Shown here in pieces: positions 38,975-47,461 of a stretch of DNA of 64,000 nt. Each line of letters starts with the position of its first letter. The first letter of the stretch is position 1. The stretch is taken from positions 1,658,001-1,722,000 of the forward strand of contig NZ_AP022870.1 of the NCBI RefSeq assembly GCF_011764545.1, in the 5' to 3' direction. Origin of the DNA: Phytohabitans flavus (GTDB taxonomy: Bacteria; Actinomycetota; Actinomycetes; Mycobacteriales; Micromonosporaceae). The notes beneath the pieces were generated by a model. It was not told the origin of the DNA. It searched no databases and was given only the letters and a program-made list of their open reading frames with translations. The position numbers and the translations under genes are program-made.

Positions 38975-39511
38975 ATGCGAAAGATCGTCATGTACGAGTT
39001 GTTGTCCCTCGACGGGGTTGCCGAGGACCCAGGTAAATTCGTCACCGGCTGGGACGACAGGATGGACGCAAACCTGGCAGCTGTGATCGCGACACAGGAC
39101 GCGGTCATCCTCGGCCGCCGCAGCTACGACGAGTGGGCGGAGGACTGGTCGACCAGCACGCACGAGCCGTTCGCGACATTCATCAACGGGGTCACAAAAT
39201 ATGTCGCGACATCGACACCCCTTGACCGAGATTGGGCCAATACGACGGTGCTCGACGGCGGGCTGGTCGAATTCGTTCGGGATCTCAAGCAGCAGCGCGG
39301 AGGCGATATCGGCGTCCACGCAAGTATCTCGGTCGCGCAGGCGCTGCTCGCCGCCGACGTTGTCGACGAACTCAGGCTCGTGATAGCGCCGAATATCGCC
39401 GGAAGCGGACGACGACTCCTCGACGGCTTGCCATCGATTCAGCTCGAATCGATCCGGGGCGAGAGGTCGCCGAGCGGCTCCATGCTCGTCGACTATCGCG
39501 TTATTCGGTAG
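38975..39511 (+). CDS. Dihydrofolate reductase family protein (RibD C-terminal type)
   Basis: The 178-residue protein has the NADPH-binding fold of the RibD-C/DHFR-like family: IVMYELLSLDGVAEDPGKFV, ATQDAVILGRRSYDEWAEDW, then KYVATSTPLDRDWANTTVLD, the GGDIGVHASISVAQALLAAD phosphate-binding turn and DELRLVIAPNIAGSGRRLLD. It is probably a stand-alone reductase of unknown substrate, not the folate enzyme. The start ATG 38975 follows CGGAGG. It converges on the histidine kinase gene. Confidence 0.88.
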   Translation: MRKIVMYELLSLDGVAEDPGKFVTGWDDRMDANLAAVIATQDAVILGRRSYDEWAEDWSTSTHEPFATFINGVTKYVATSTPLDRDWANTTVLDGGLVEFVRDLKQQRGGDIGVHASISVAQALLAADVVDELRLVIAPNIAGSGRRLLDGLPSIQLESIRGERSPSGSMLVDYRVIR

Positions 39512-39564
39512 AGCTTGAAAACGACGCTTTGAGGTCGGTAGGCGTCCTGTCGTGACATGAGGAG

Positions 39565-39618
39565 GGGCCTTCGGCACGAGCACTGGTGACGAAACCTTTG
39601 CTCCTCGCCCGAAGGCCC
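39565..39618. terminator. Inverted repeat between convergent genes
   Basis: GGGCCTTCGG (39565-39574) and CCGAAGGCCC (39609-39618) are perfect inverted repeats. The pairing extends with one bulge to CGAG/CTCG. They enclose a 34-base loop, long for a terminator, and the pair could instead be the end of a mobile element, since transposase-like sequence follows. Confidence 0.45.
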
Positions 39619-39629
39619 AACCCGTCTTG

Positions 39630-39719
39630 TCCGCCGCTACGACCACCTCGACCAGCACTTTCCGGGCTTCGTCGCGATTGCCTGTGCCTTGATCTGCCAC
39701 AACCGGCTCAGCAGGCCCG
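39630..39719 (+). pseudogene. Transposase C-terminal remnant
   Basis: A 28-codon piece reads RRYDHLDQHFPGFVAIACAL and ICHNRL and runs into the end of the histidine kinase gene. The pattern resembles the last helix of IS transposases that end RYD-x-H-...-A-x-ICL-x-RL. No terminal repeat or the rest of the element was found except the adjacent inverted repeat. Confidence 0.4.
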
Positions 39720-41008
39720 TCAGTCAGGTTTGGGCATGGTCACCGTGACGGTGAGGCCGCCGCCGGGTCGGGGCTCAGCGGTGACGGTGCCGTGGTGGGC
39801 AGAGGTGATCGACGCGACGATCGCGAGGCCGAGCCCGAAGCCGTCGCTGCCGGTGCGACCGTGCAGACGTTCGAACGGCTGGAAGAGGCGCGAGGCGGCG
39901 TCGTCGGCGACGACCGGCCCGGTGTTGGCGACGATCAGTGTGGCCTTCCTGTCCACGGTGGACGTCGTGAGCCACACCTCGCCGCCGGCGACGTTGTACC
40001 GCGAGGCGTTGTCGACGAGGTTCGCGACCAGCCGTTCCAGGAGCAGCGGATCCCCGAGCGTCGTGCCCGGCTCCAGCGAGGCGTGCAGGCGCAGGGTGCC
40101 GCGTTCGGTGGCGTCCAGGACGTCCTCGGCGACCGTGGCCAGGTCGACCTCGTTCCGGACGGTGAGGCCCCGCTCGGTGCTGGCCAGCGTGAGCAGCGCG
40201 TTGATCAGCCGTTCGGCGTCGTCGATCACCGTCCGGACGTCCTGTGCCATGCCCGCAGTTCTCCAGGTGTCGGTGATGGCTTAGCGAGGACGACGTCGAT
40301 GGTGGTCCGCATGAAGGTCAGCGGGGTGCGCAACTCGTGCCCGGCGTTGGCGATGAACCGCCGTTGGCTCTCGAACGCGGCCTGTAGGCGGCTGAGCATG
40401 GTGTCGAACGTGTTGGCGAGGACGTGCAGTTCGTCACGCGGCCCGTGCAGCGCGACCCGGGCGGACAGGTCGTGCTCGGAGGCGGCCAGGGCGGCGGCGG
40501 TGATCTTGTGGACCGGTCGGAGGACCCGTCCCGCGACGACCCAACCGGCGAGCACGGCCAGCAGGGTCGACGCGGCGAGCGTGATCAGGGAGTACCGCAG
40601 CAGATGCGCCAGGGTCGTCTCGCGCTGGTACCTGGCGCCTTCCTGGGCCGCCTCCTTGCACTCCATGGGGCAGGGGCTCCGGCTGGGCAGCTCCTGCCCG
40701 CAGGCCTCCTGTGCGCGCAGGTAGGCAGGGTCGGCCGTCATCTCGGCCTTGGTGACGTGCTCCAGCCGTCCGCCGACCGTCATGCTGCCGTCCAGGTCGG
40801 GATCGGACATGTCGATGCCGTGGGCACGCATGCACGCTGCGTACGCCCGGAACTGTTTCATCTGCTCCGCCGGGACGGTCGGGCTTCCCACCGGCAGGCT
40901 GGCCACCAACGCGTAGGTGATCACGACGATGATCGCGCCGCAGGCGACGAAGAGCCCGGCGTAGAGCAGGGTCAGCCGGACCCGGATTGTCAGTCGTGGT
41001 GTGGTCAC
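39720..41008 (-). CDS. Sensor histidine kinase, one frameshift
   Basis: An OmpR-system membrane kinase. Helix 1 lies at about 10-35, an outside loop at 36-135, helix 2 at about 136-160 (SLITLAASTLLAVLAGWVVA), then HAMP (RPVHKITAAALAASEHDLSA) and the phosphoacceptor in RRFIANAGHELRTPLT (His near residue 224). The frame stops early. One base added near 40249-40256 joins AQDVRTVIDDAERLINALLT, the N box LVANLVDNASRYNVAGG and the G box GSDGFGLGLAIVASI, giving 429 residues. The outside loop contains a two-cysteine domain (about 50-110, FRAYAACMRAHGIDMSDP ... GSMTVGGRL) that closely resembles the lipoprotein encoded at 41737, so the sensor may detect the same ligand. The GTG start overlaps the regulator stop. 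Confidence 0.9.
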
Positions 41009-41649
41009 ATCCGGTACCCGCGGCCGATGACGGTATCGATCAGCGGCGGGTCGCCGAGCTTGCGTCGCAGGCGGGCCATCGTGACCGACACGACGTTGCT
41101 GAACGGGTCGGCATTGGCGTCCCAGACGTGCTCGAGGAGCTCCTCAGCGCTGACGACGCGTCCGTCCGCGGCCACGAGCATCTCCAGCATCGCGAACTCC
41201 TTGCGGGTCAGCGACAACGTGTGGGTGCCGCGGCTGGCGCGGTGGCGGGCCCGGTCGACGGTGAGGTCGCTGCGGCGCACGACCGACGGGCCGGACGGCC
41301 CCCTGCGGCCTAGCGCGCGAACGCGGGCGACCAGTTCGAGGAAGTCGAACGGCTTGCCGAGGTAGTCGTCCGCGCCGAGCTCGAGGCCGTCGACCCGATC
41401 CGCGACGTCCGCGGCCGCGGTCAGCATCAAAATCCGCGCCTCGCGGCCGGCCAGGTCGCGGCAGACCTGGTCGCCGTGCACCACCGGGAGATCCCGGTCG
41501 AGGATGATCACGTCGTAGGCGATGACCGCCGCTTCGGCCAACGCCGTAGACCCGTCGTTGACGACATCAACGGCGAGCCCGGCGTCGCGCAGCCCTTCGG
41601 CGATCCGGTCGGCCAGCGCGACGTGGTCTTCCGCCACCAAAACCCGCAC
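41005..41649 (-). CDS. OmpR-family response regulator
   Basis: The 214-residue regulator has a receiver domain (VRVLVAEDHVALADRIAEGL, the phospho-Asp in YDVIILDRDLPVVHGDQ, Thr in ILMLTAAADVADRVDGL, Lys in GADDYLGKPFDFLELV) and a winged-helix output domain (LTRKEFAMLEMLVAADGRVV, ELLEHVWDANADPFSNVV, VTMARLRRKLGD and VIGRGYRM). GTG 41649 is the only sensible start; the open frame upstream to 42384 is antisense to the lipoprotein gene. It overlaps the kinase gene and is divergent from the efflux operon, which is its likely target. Confidence 0.93.
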   Translation of the reverse strand: MRVLVAEDHVALADRIAEGLRDAGLAVDVVNDGSTALAEAAVIAYDVIILDRDLPVVHGDQVCRDLAGREARILMLTAAADVADRVDGLELGADDYLGKPFDFLELVARVRALGRRGPSGPSVVRRSDLTVDRARHRASRGTHTLSLTRKEFAMLEMLVAADGRVVSAEELLEHVWDANADPFSNVVSVTMARLRRKLGDPPLIDTVIGRGYRM

Positions 41650-41672
41650 GGCGCCATTGTGCCCGGCCGGAC

Positions 41673-41711
41673 ATGACAGCAGTCCCACAAGCGTTGTTGC
41701 GCTGATGTCAT
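41673..41711. promoter_or_regulatory. Imperfect inverted repeat in divergent promoter
   Basis: ATGACAGCAG (41673-41682) and CTGATGTCAT (41702-41711) pair at nine of ten positions. They lie in the 87-bp gap between the regulator gene and the lipoprotein gene, so this is a candidate control site for both directions. OmpR-type regulators more often use direct repeats, so this is tentative. Confidence 0.4.
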
Positions 41712-41736
41712 CGGCCCGGGCGTAGACCAACCTCTC

Positions 41737-42258
41737 ATGAGACGAATGTCTGCGGTCCCGGTGCTGATCTGCGTGCTGGCGCTCGCCGCCGCGTGCAGCC
41801 CGACGACCGATCCCGGCGTCCCCACGGCGAACAGCAGCGGCAGTGCCGCGCAGAGCGCCGGCTCCGGCGGCCTGACCGCCTACGCCAAGTGCATCCGGGA
41901 CCATGGCGTGAACGTCCCGGAGCCCGCCCAGGGCGTCGACGCCAGGGCGTGGATCCGGCAGCAGGCCGACGCGAACCCGGCGTTCGACGCCGCCGCGATG
42001 GCGTGCGTGCACCTGGCGCCCGCCGACTCCGGCGAACACGCCCAGCAGGTCAGCGCCCAGGAGCTGGAGCAGCTGCGCGCGTACGCCGTGTGCATGCGCG
42101 CCCATCAGATCGACGTTTCCGACCCCACCCCGCAGGGCAGCATGACGGTCGGCGGCCGGCTGAAGGACGCCTCCAAGGCGCAGCTGGAGGCAGACCCCGC
42201 CTATCGGGCCGCGCACGAGGCGTGCAAAGACAAGCTGCCCACGCAAGGGGCCAAGTAG
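41737..42258 (+). CDS. Lipoprotein with two copies of a paired-Cys domain
   Basis: A signal peptide with a lipobox (LALAAAC, Cys 20) is followed by a Ser/Gly linker and two related units: residues about 46-94 (LTAYAKCIRDHGVNVPEP ... ANPAFDAAAMACVHL) and 110-168 (LEQLRAYAVCMRAHQIDVSD ... EADPAYRAAHEACKDKLP). Each has one Cys after an aromatic-Ala start and one in A-x-x-AC, probably a disulfide. It is the first gene of an operon with a periplasmic adaptor, an ABC ATPase and a permease, so it may be a substrate- or signal-binding part of that exporter. The second unit matches the kinase sensor loop, with GSMTVGGRL identical in both. Confidence 0.85.
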   Translation: MRRMSAVPVLICVLALAAACSPTTDPGVPTANSSGSAAQSAGSGGLTAYAKCIRDHGVNVPEPAQGVDARAWIRQQADANPAFDAAAMACVHLAPADSGEHAQQVSAQELEQLRAYAVCMRAHQIDVSDPTPQGSMTVGGRLKDASKAQLEADPAYRAAHEACKDKLPTQGAK

Positions 42259-43307
42259 TGCGGCGGTCCGTGCGCGCCACGCTGATGATCGGTGGCCCGC
42301 TGGTGGCGGCCTCGGCGGTGGCCGCCGCCGCGATCGGGTTCGGCGACGGCTCGCCGCCGACGACGGGGGTCGCCCCACCGGCACCGGCGACCGCGACGGT
42401 CACCAGGGCGACGCTCACGCAGACGCAGCAGGTGAGCGGGACACTCGACTACGGCAGGCCTGTCACGGTCAACGGACGCGGTGCCGGTGTGATCACCTGG
42501 CTGCCGGAGCCCGGCACAGTGATCAGCCGCGGGCAGGCGGCGTACAAGGCCGACAACCGACCGGTGATCCTGTTCTACGGTGGGCTGCCGCTGTACCGGC
42601 GACTGCACACCGGTGACAACGGCGACGACGTTCGGCAGGTCGAGACCAACCTCGCCGCACTCGGGTACACCGGGATGACCGTCGACGACACCTACACGGC
42701 GGCGACCGCGGCCGTGGTGAAGCGCTGGCAGCAGGACAACCGCCTGCCGTCCACCGGAACGTTCGAGCCGACCGATGTCATCCGCGCCCCGGCCGAGCTG
42801 CGGGTCACCACGCTCGCCGGCCAGCTCGGCGACCCGGCCAGCGGCCCGATCCTGACGTACACGGGCACCACCCGGACCGTGCGCATCGCCCTCGACGTCG
42901 CCCTGCAGGGCCTGGTACGCCAGAACATCGCCGCGACCGTGACGCTCCCCGACGGCAGAGCCGTCAACGGCACCGTCACCCATGTCGGCGCGGTGGCCAC
43001 CGCCGGGCGGACACCCGCCGATCCGGCGACGATCGCGGTGACGGTGACGCTGGCCGACCAGTCCGCGCTCGGCACTCTCGAACAGTCGCCGGTCGGGGTG
43101 CAGCTCGTCTCGGCACGTGTGGAGAACGTGCTGACCGTGCCGGTCGCCGCGCTCGCCGCGCTCGCCGAGGGCGGGTACGGCGTGCAGGTCGTCACCGGCT
43201 CCACCAGCCGCTACGTCCCCGTCCAGCTCGGCATGTTCGCCAACGGGCGCGTGCAGATCACCGGCAACGGCATCGTCGAGGGCACCGTCGTGGGGGTTCC
43301 GTCATGA
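42258..43307 (+). CDS. Membrane-fusion (HlyD-like) adaptor with peptidoglycan-binding domain
   Basis: The GTG at 42258 overlaps the lipoprotein stop by one base. The 349-residue protein has an N-terminal membrane anchor ([20 protein letters not shown]), a short biotinyl-lipoyl-like beta part ([40 protein letters not shown]), a peptidoglycan-binding insert ([20 protein letters not shown], then [16 protein letters not shown]) and C-terminal beta domains ([40 protein letters not shown]). This is the adaptor form that couples MacB-type ABC pumps to the cell wall in actinobacteria. It overlaps the ATPase gene by ATGA. Confidence 0.87.
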   Translation: MRRSVRATLMIGGPLVAASAVAAAAIGFGDGSPPTTGVAPPAPATATVTRATLTQTQQVSGTLDYGRPVTVNGRGAGVITWLPEPGTVISRGQAAYKADNRPVILFYGGLPLYRRLHTGDNGDDVRQVETNLAALGYTGMTVDDTYTAATAAVVKRWQQDNRLPSTGTFEPTDVIRAPAELRVTTLAGQLGDPASGPILTYTGTTRTVRIALDVALQGLVRQNIAATVTLPDGRAVNGTVTHVGAVATAGRTPADPATIAVTVTLADQSALGTLEQSPVGVQLVSARVENVLTVPVAALAALAEGGYGVQVVTGSTSRYVPVQLGMFANGRVQITGNGIVEGTVVGVPS

Positions 43308-43957
43308 TCACGCTCGACCTGGTCACCAAGACCTACGCAGGCGGCGTGCAGGCGCTGCGGGACGTGTCGCTGAGCATCCAATCCGGCGAGATGGTCGGCA
43401 TCCTCGGGCCGTCCGGATCCGGCAAGTCCACGATGCTGCACCTGATCGGGGCCCTGGACCTGCCGACCGCCGGCACCGTGACCATCGCCGGGCAGAACCT
43501 GTCGGAGCTGTCGGACCGCCAGCTGTCCGCGCTGCGCGGGCGTACCCTCGGCTTCGTCTTCCAGCAGTTCCACCTCGCCGCAGGCGTGCCGGCCCTGGAC
43601 AACGTCGCCGACGGACTGCTGTACGCCGGCGTCCCGCTGCGCGAGCGGCGGCGGCGCGCCAACGACGCGCTGACCCGGGTCGGGCTGGGCCACCGCCTGA
43701 CCCACCGACCGCATCAACTGTCAGGCGGCGAACGGCAGCGGGTCGCAATCGCCCGCGCCGTCGTCGGCGACCCCGCCCTGCTCCTCGCCGACGAACCCAC
43801 CGGCAACCTCGACTCCGGGTCGGGCGCCGAGGTCATGCAACTGCTGCGGCACCTGCACACGGCCGGCACCACGGTCGTCGTCATCACCCACGACCACGAC
43901 ATCGCGGCCGGCTTGCCCCGCCGCATCGTCCTGCGCGACGGCGAGGTCGTCGCATGA
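43304..43957 (+). CDS. ABC transporter ATPase (MacB/LolD type)
   Basis: The 217-residue ATPase is complete: Walker [10 protein letters not shown] at 35-43, the Q loop in [20 protein letters not shown], signature [17 protein letters not shown], Walker [15 protein letters not shown] and the switch His in [14 protein letters not shown]. It belongs to the MacB/LolD group, which drives extrusion through FtsX-type permeases. It overlaps the adaptor and permease genes by ATGA on both sides. Confidence 0.95.
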   Translation: MITLDLVTKTYAGGVQALRDVSLSIQSGEMVGILGPSGSGKSTMLHLIGALDLPTAGTVTIAGQNLSELSDRQLSALRGRTLGFVFQQFHLAAGVPALDNVADGLLYAGVPLRERRRRANDALTRVGLGHRLTHRPHQLSGGERQRVAIARAVVGDPALLLADEPTGNLDSGSGAEVMQLLRHLHTAGTTVVVITHDHDIAAGLPRRIVLRDGEVVA

Positions 43958-45201
43958 ATGCGCCTCCCGTCACCGGACCACCGACCCCCATGCGGCAGCG
44001 CGACACCGCCGCCGCCCCGTCGGTGCTCCTGCCCCGCGACCTCGTCCGGCTCGGCGCCGCCGGCCTGCGCACCAGGCCACTACGGGTGTTCCTGTCCGCC
44101 ATCGGCATCGCCATCGGCATCGCCGCCATGGTCTGCGTCGTCGGCATCGCCGACTCCAGCCGCGAAAGCCTCGACCGGCAGCTCGCGGCGCTCGGAACCA
44201 ACCTGTTGCGGGTCACCCCCGGGCAGGCACTCAACGGCGCGCAGTCGCACCTGCCAGCCGACGCCGTGACAATGATCGACCGGATCCCTCCGGTCACCTC
44301 GGCCACCGCCACCGCGGCGCTGCCGGACGTCCACGCCTACCGCAACGACCGCACGCCTGTGATCGAGACCGGCAACATCACCGTGGTCGCCGCACACACC
44401 AACCTGCTCGGCACGGTCGGCGCACAGGTGGCCAGCGGCACCTTCCTCAACGAGGCGACGGCGCAGTACCCGACGGTGGTGCTCGGCGCCAACGCCGCCG
44501 GACGGCTCGGCGTCACAACGCCTTCCCCGGAGACCAGGGTGTGGCTGGGCGGCCAATGGTTCACCGTCATCGGGGTGCTGCAACCCGTCGCCCTCGCGCC
44601 GGAGCTGAACTTCGCTGCCCTGGTCGGCTGGCCGGCGGCCGTCGCCAACCTGCAGTTCGACGGATACCCCACCACGGTGTACACCCGCACCCGCGACGAC
44701 GCCGTCGTCGCGGTCCAGAAGATCCTCGCCGCGACGGCCAACCCCGAGCATCCCAACGAGGTCACCGTGTCCCGGCCCTCCGACGCCCTCGCCGCCAGGC
44801 AGGCCACCGACACCACGCTCACCGCGCTGCTGCTCGGGCTCGGCGCCGTCGCACTGCTGGTCGGCGGAGTCGGCGTGGCCAACACAATGGTGATCGCCGT
44901 GATCGAACGACGCCCAGAAATCGGCCTACGCCGTTCCCTAGGCGCCACCCGCGGGCACATCCGCATCCAGTTCCTGGCCGAAGCGCTGCTCCTCTCCGCA
45001 CTCGGCGGGCTGGGCGGCGTCCTGCTCGGCATCGCGGTGACCAGCGGATACGCCGCCTACCAGGGATGGCCCACGGTCGTGCCGCTCTGGGCCACCGCCG
45101 GCGGCATCGGGGCCACGCTGATCGTCGGCGGCTGCGCCGGCGTGTACCCGGCATGGCGAGCCGCCCGCGTCTCCCCGACCGAGGCGCTCACGGCCCCATG
45201 A
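43954..45201 (+). CDS. FtsX/MacB-type ABC permease
   Basis: The 415-residue permease has helix 1 ([20 protein letters not shown]), a large extracytoplasmic MacB-type core (about 60-280, [25 protein letters not shown]-type PALRG not seen), and the three C-terminal helices of the FtsX domain ([40 protein letters not shown] between them, and [20 protein letters not shown]). With the upstream genes it makes a full export system for a peptide, lipid or drug. The end is followed by a hairpin at 45419-45443. Confidence 0.93.
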   Translation: MNAPPVTGPPTPMRQRDTAAAPSVLLPRDLVRLGAAGLRTRPLRVFLSAIGIAIGIAAMVCVVGIADSSRESLDRQLAALGTNLLRVTPGQALNGAQSHLPADAVTMIDRIPPVTSATATAALPDVHAYRNDRTPVIETGNITVVAAHTNLLGTVGAQVASGTFLNEATAQYPTVVLGANAAGRLGVTTPSPETRVWLGGQWFTVIGVLQPVALAPELNFAALVGWPAAVANLQFDGYPTTVYTRTRDDAVVAVQKILAATANPEHPNEVTVSRPSDALAARQATDTTLTALLLGLGAVALLVGGVGVANTMVIAVIERRPEIGLRRSLGATRGHIRIQFLAEALLLSALGGLGGVLLGIAVTSGYAAYQGWPTVVPLWATAGGIGATLIVGGCAGVYPAWRAARVSPTEALTAP

Positions 45202-45519
45202 CCGCCTGACGTTCACCCGGACCACCCCGACACGCTGGCCGTCCGCCACAACCTCGCCCACTGGCGGGGGCAGGCCGACAGCGAATCCGCTCAAGAAGGC
45301 AGGCGCCCAAGCACATGCAGCACCGATCGACTGTGTCGCCGAGGGGTCCGGTGGCGGAGGGGCGGCGGATCGCCGCCGCCCTCACCGCGTACGAGGCTGG
45401 GAGTTCCAACCCGGCCAGCCCCACCGCACCTGTGGCGGTGGGGCTGACCTGCACGTCGAGATCTCTTGGCTCGCAAGGGTCGGCGTGGCATGCCGGGACC
45501 ACCGGCGATCCGCGACGGG
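45202..45519. other. Gap between convergent genes
   Basis: About 318 bases with no gene, holding the hairpin annotated at 45419-45443. A T-arm-like GAGTTCCAACCC at 45400-45411 does not belong to a foldable tRNA. Confidence 0.5.
45419..45443. terminator. Hairpin between efflux operon and peptidase gene
   Basis: CCCCACCGC and GCGGTGGGG form a perfect nine-bp stem with a seven-base loop, between the convergent permease and M23 peptidase genes. Confidence 0.65.
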
Positions 45520-46917
45520 TTAGTACACACCACTGCCGAAGGTCTGCGCGGGCGACCAGCCGCCACCGCTGGGGAACCAGTACTTGATGGTGCTGTCGGT
45601 CCCCCGGGCGAATACGTGCAACACACCGTTGTGGACCGTGCTGCTGACCCCGCCCCTCACGTTGCCGCCGATGGTCTGCGCGGGGGACCAGCCGCCACCG
45701 CTGGGGAACCAGTACTTGACCGTCGCGTCGTTGCTCCGGGCGAACACATGCAACACGCCGTTGTGGACGGTGCTGCTCAACCCGCCGGTGGCCAAGCCGC
45801 CGACGGTCTGCGCGGGGGACCAGCCGCCACCGCTGGGGAACCAGTACCTGATGGTGCTGTCGCCGGTGATTCCGAAGACGTGCAGTGTTCCATTGTGGAC
45901 GATCGCGCTCAACGCGCCGACCGTGGTGCTGGCGCCGCCGACGGTCTGGGCGGCCGACCACCCGCCACCGCTGGGGAACCAGTACTTGATCCCCCCGTCG
46001 GTCCCTCGGGCGAACACGTGCAGCGTGCCGTTGTGGACGACGGCGCTCAACGCGCCACTGGCCCCACCGCCGAAGCTTTGGGCGGGCGACCACCCAGTGC
46101 CGCTGGCGAACCAGTACTTGATGGCGCCATCGGTGCCGATGGCGAACACGTGCAGAATTCCGTTGTGGACGGTGGCGACGGGGTCGCTGGCGATCTGCCA
46201 GTCGATGGTCTGGGTGGCCGACCACCCGCCACCACTGGGGAACCAGTAGTGGAGCTTGTTGTCAGACCCTCTGGCGAACTCATACAGGATGCCGTTCCAG
46301 ACGACCGCACCGGAGGACTGGGACGGGGGCGGGGGCGCGCAGCCGTTGCTGCTGGTGACGTTGACCGGGCCGCTGATCGGACCCTCGACGTAGATCGGGC
46401 CTGTGCCCGCGCTGCCGTCGGAGGTGATCCCCGAGGGGACGCCGTTGAACCAGGACTCGGTCTTGTTGCCATCGGCAAGCTGTTCGTAATGCAGGTGGTA
46501 CGTGTCGCCAGCGGCGCCGGTTTTGCCGACGTTGCCCAACTGCTGTCCCATCACGACCGTCTGGCCCACGCTGACCAGCGGCTGCGCGTTCATGTGGAGG
46601 TACAGGGTCTGCCACCCGTTGCCGTGGTTGATTTTGACGTGCCAGCCGCCGCCGTTGTCAAACCCTGAGGACTGGACCGTTCCGCCGTAGGAGGCCACGA
46701 TGGGGCGGCCGGCGGTCCCGCCGGAGTTGGCATACATGTCAATGTCGTAGTCGTCGTGGCCCTTGTAGGTCTGAAGCTTCCACGACTCCCCGCACGGAAA
46801 CGGGAGCTGGAACAAGGGCCGTGGACCTGCCGCCTGGGCCGGCGTGGCTAGCTGGGCGGCGGCCGTGAAGGATAGTCCTATCACGACAGCCGCAAGGAGG
46901 CTCATTCTTCGTTTCAC
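45520..46917 (-). CDS. Secreted M23 (LytM) metallopeptidase with six lectin-like repeats
   Basis: The GTG at 46917 (VKRRMSLLAAVVIGLSFTAA) starts a signal peptide; a longer frame to 47358 lacks one. Residues about 35-175 are the peptidase: HxxxD in YKGHDDYDIDMYAN and HxH in DTYHLHYEQLADG, the zinc ligands of the lysostaphin/LytM family that cuts peptidoglycan peptides. From about residue 200, six repeats of about 47-50 residues follow, each like VHNGxLHVFARGTDxxIKYW then FPSGGGWSPAQT. This is the pattern of PLL-type beta-propeller lectins, and they probably hold the enzyme to wall or surface glycans. The total is 465 residues. The gene stands alone. Confidence 0.9.
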   Translation of the reverse strand: MKRRMSLLAAVVIGLSFTAAAQLATPAQAAGPRPLFQLPFPCGESWKLQTYKGHDDYDIDMYANSGGTAGRPIVASYGGTVQSSGFDNGGGWHVKINHGNGWQTLYLHMNAQPLVSVGQTVVMGQQLGNVGKTGAAGDTYHLHYEQLADGNKTESWFNGVPSGITSDGSAGTGPIYVEGPISGPVNVTSSNGCAPPPPSQSSGAVVWNGILYEFARGSDNKLHYWFPSGGGWSATQTIDWQIASDPVATVHNGILHVFAIGTDGAIKYWFASGTGWSPAQSFGGGASGALSAVVHNGTLHVFARGTDGGIKYWFPSGGGWSAAQTVGGASTTVGALSAIVHNGTLHVFGITGDSTIRYWFPSGGGWSPAQTVGGLATGGLSSTVHNGVLHVFARSNDATVKYWFPSGGGWSPAQTIGGNVRGGVSSTVHNGVLHVFARGTDSTIKYWFPSGGGWSPAQTFGSGVY

Positions 46918-47105
46918 AGGGGTACCTTTCGTGTCTCGGCGCACGCGAGCGCTGCTGAGGAATTGGCTGACCGTCGCTTTGCCGGTTACAGGCGCTGGCC
47001 AAAGGCATGGTGGACAGCCGTCCTCTCTCCCCAGTGGATGGCCTTGAGGCAAAGTCCAAATCAGATTCTGTTGCCTACGTCCAGCGTGGGCTGCCGAGGA
47101 GCCGG

Positions 47106-47461
47106 TCACCAGGCAGCTGACCGGCGACTGACCGGCGGTTGCCGGCGGCGGGCGGCAGGGTCGGTGCACCCGGTGGTGCCCTGGTCCAGGTAGCCCTGGT
47201 CGACCTCGCCCCAGCGCTGCTCCGCCGCGCCCCAGTCGACGGCCACTTCTGCGGGTAGCGCGCGTCGTCGTAGCTGGTCTCCAGGAACGCCTTGCGCTGC
47301 GGGTCGAAGCGCGGGTTGATCGGGTTGTTGCCCCAGGCCCCCACGGGGGTGCCGTCACCGTGATCCGGGTCCTGAAGGATGCGCAGGGCCGCGGCGAAGT
47401 ACGCCAGCGAGCTCTGCACTGGCAGCTTCGTCACCGCACGGTTGCGCAGGCGTGGCAGCAT
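47106..47461 (-). pseudogene. C-terminal fragment of an unidentified protein
   Basis: The frame reads MLPRLRNRAVTKLPVQSSLA, YFAAALRILQDPDHGDGTPV, GAWGNNPINPRFDPQRKAFL and ETSYDDARYPQK. One base added at about 47244-47252 continues it as VAVDWGAAEQRWGEVDQGYL and DQGTTGCTDPAARRR to a stop at 47106 (118 residues). It looks like the coherent C-terminus of a larger, probably exported protein whose beginning is gone; I cannot name the family. It overlaps the start of the divergent STAND gene by a few bases. Confidence 0.45.

Noticed and set aside
41005..42384. 459-codon version of the response regulator
   Set aside because: The upstream half is antisense to the lipoprotein gene; the receiver domain begins properly at the GTG at 41649.
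45300..45450. tRNA-like sequence with GAGTTCCAACCC
   Set aside because: The T-loop lacks TTCGA and no acceptor or anticodon stem can be drawn; the hairpin there is better read as a terminator.
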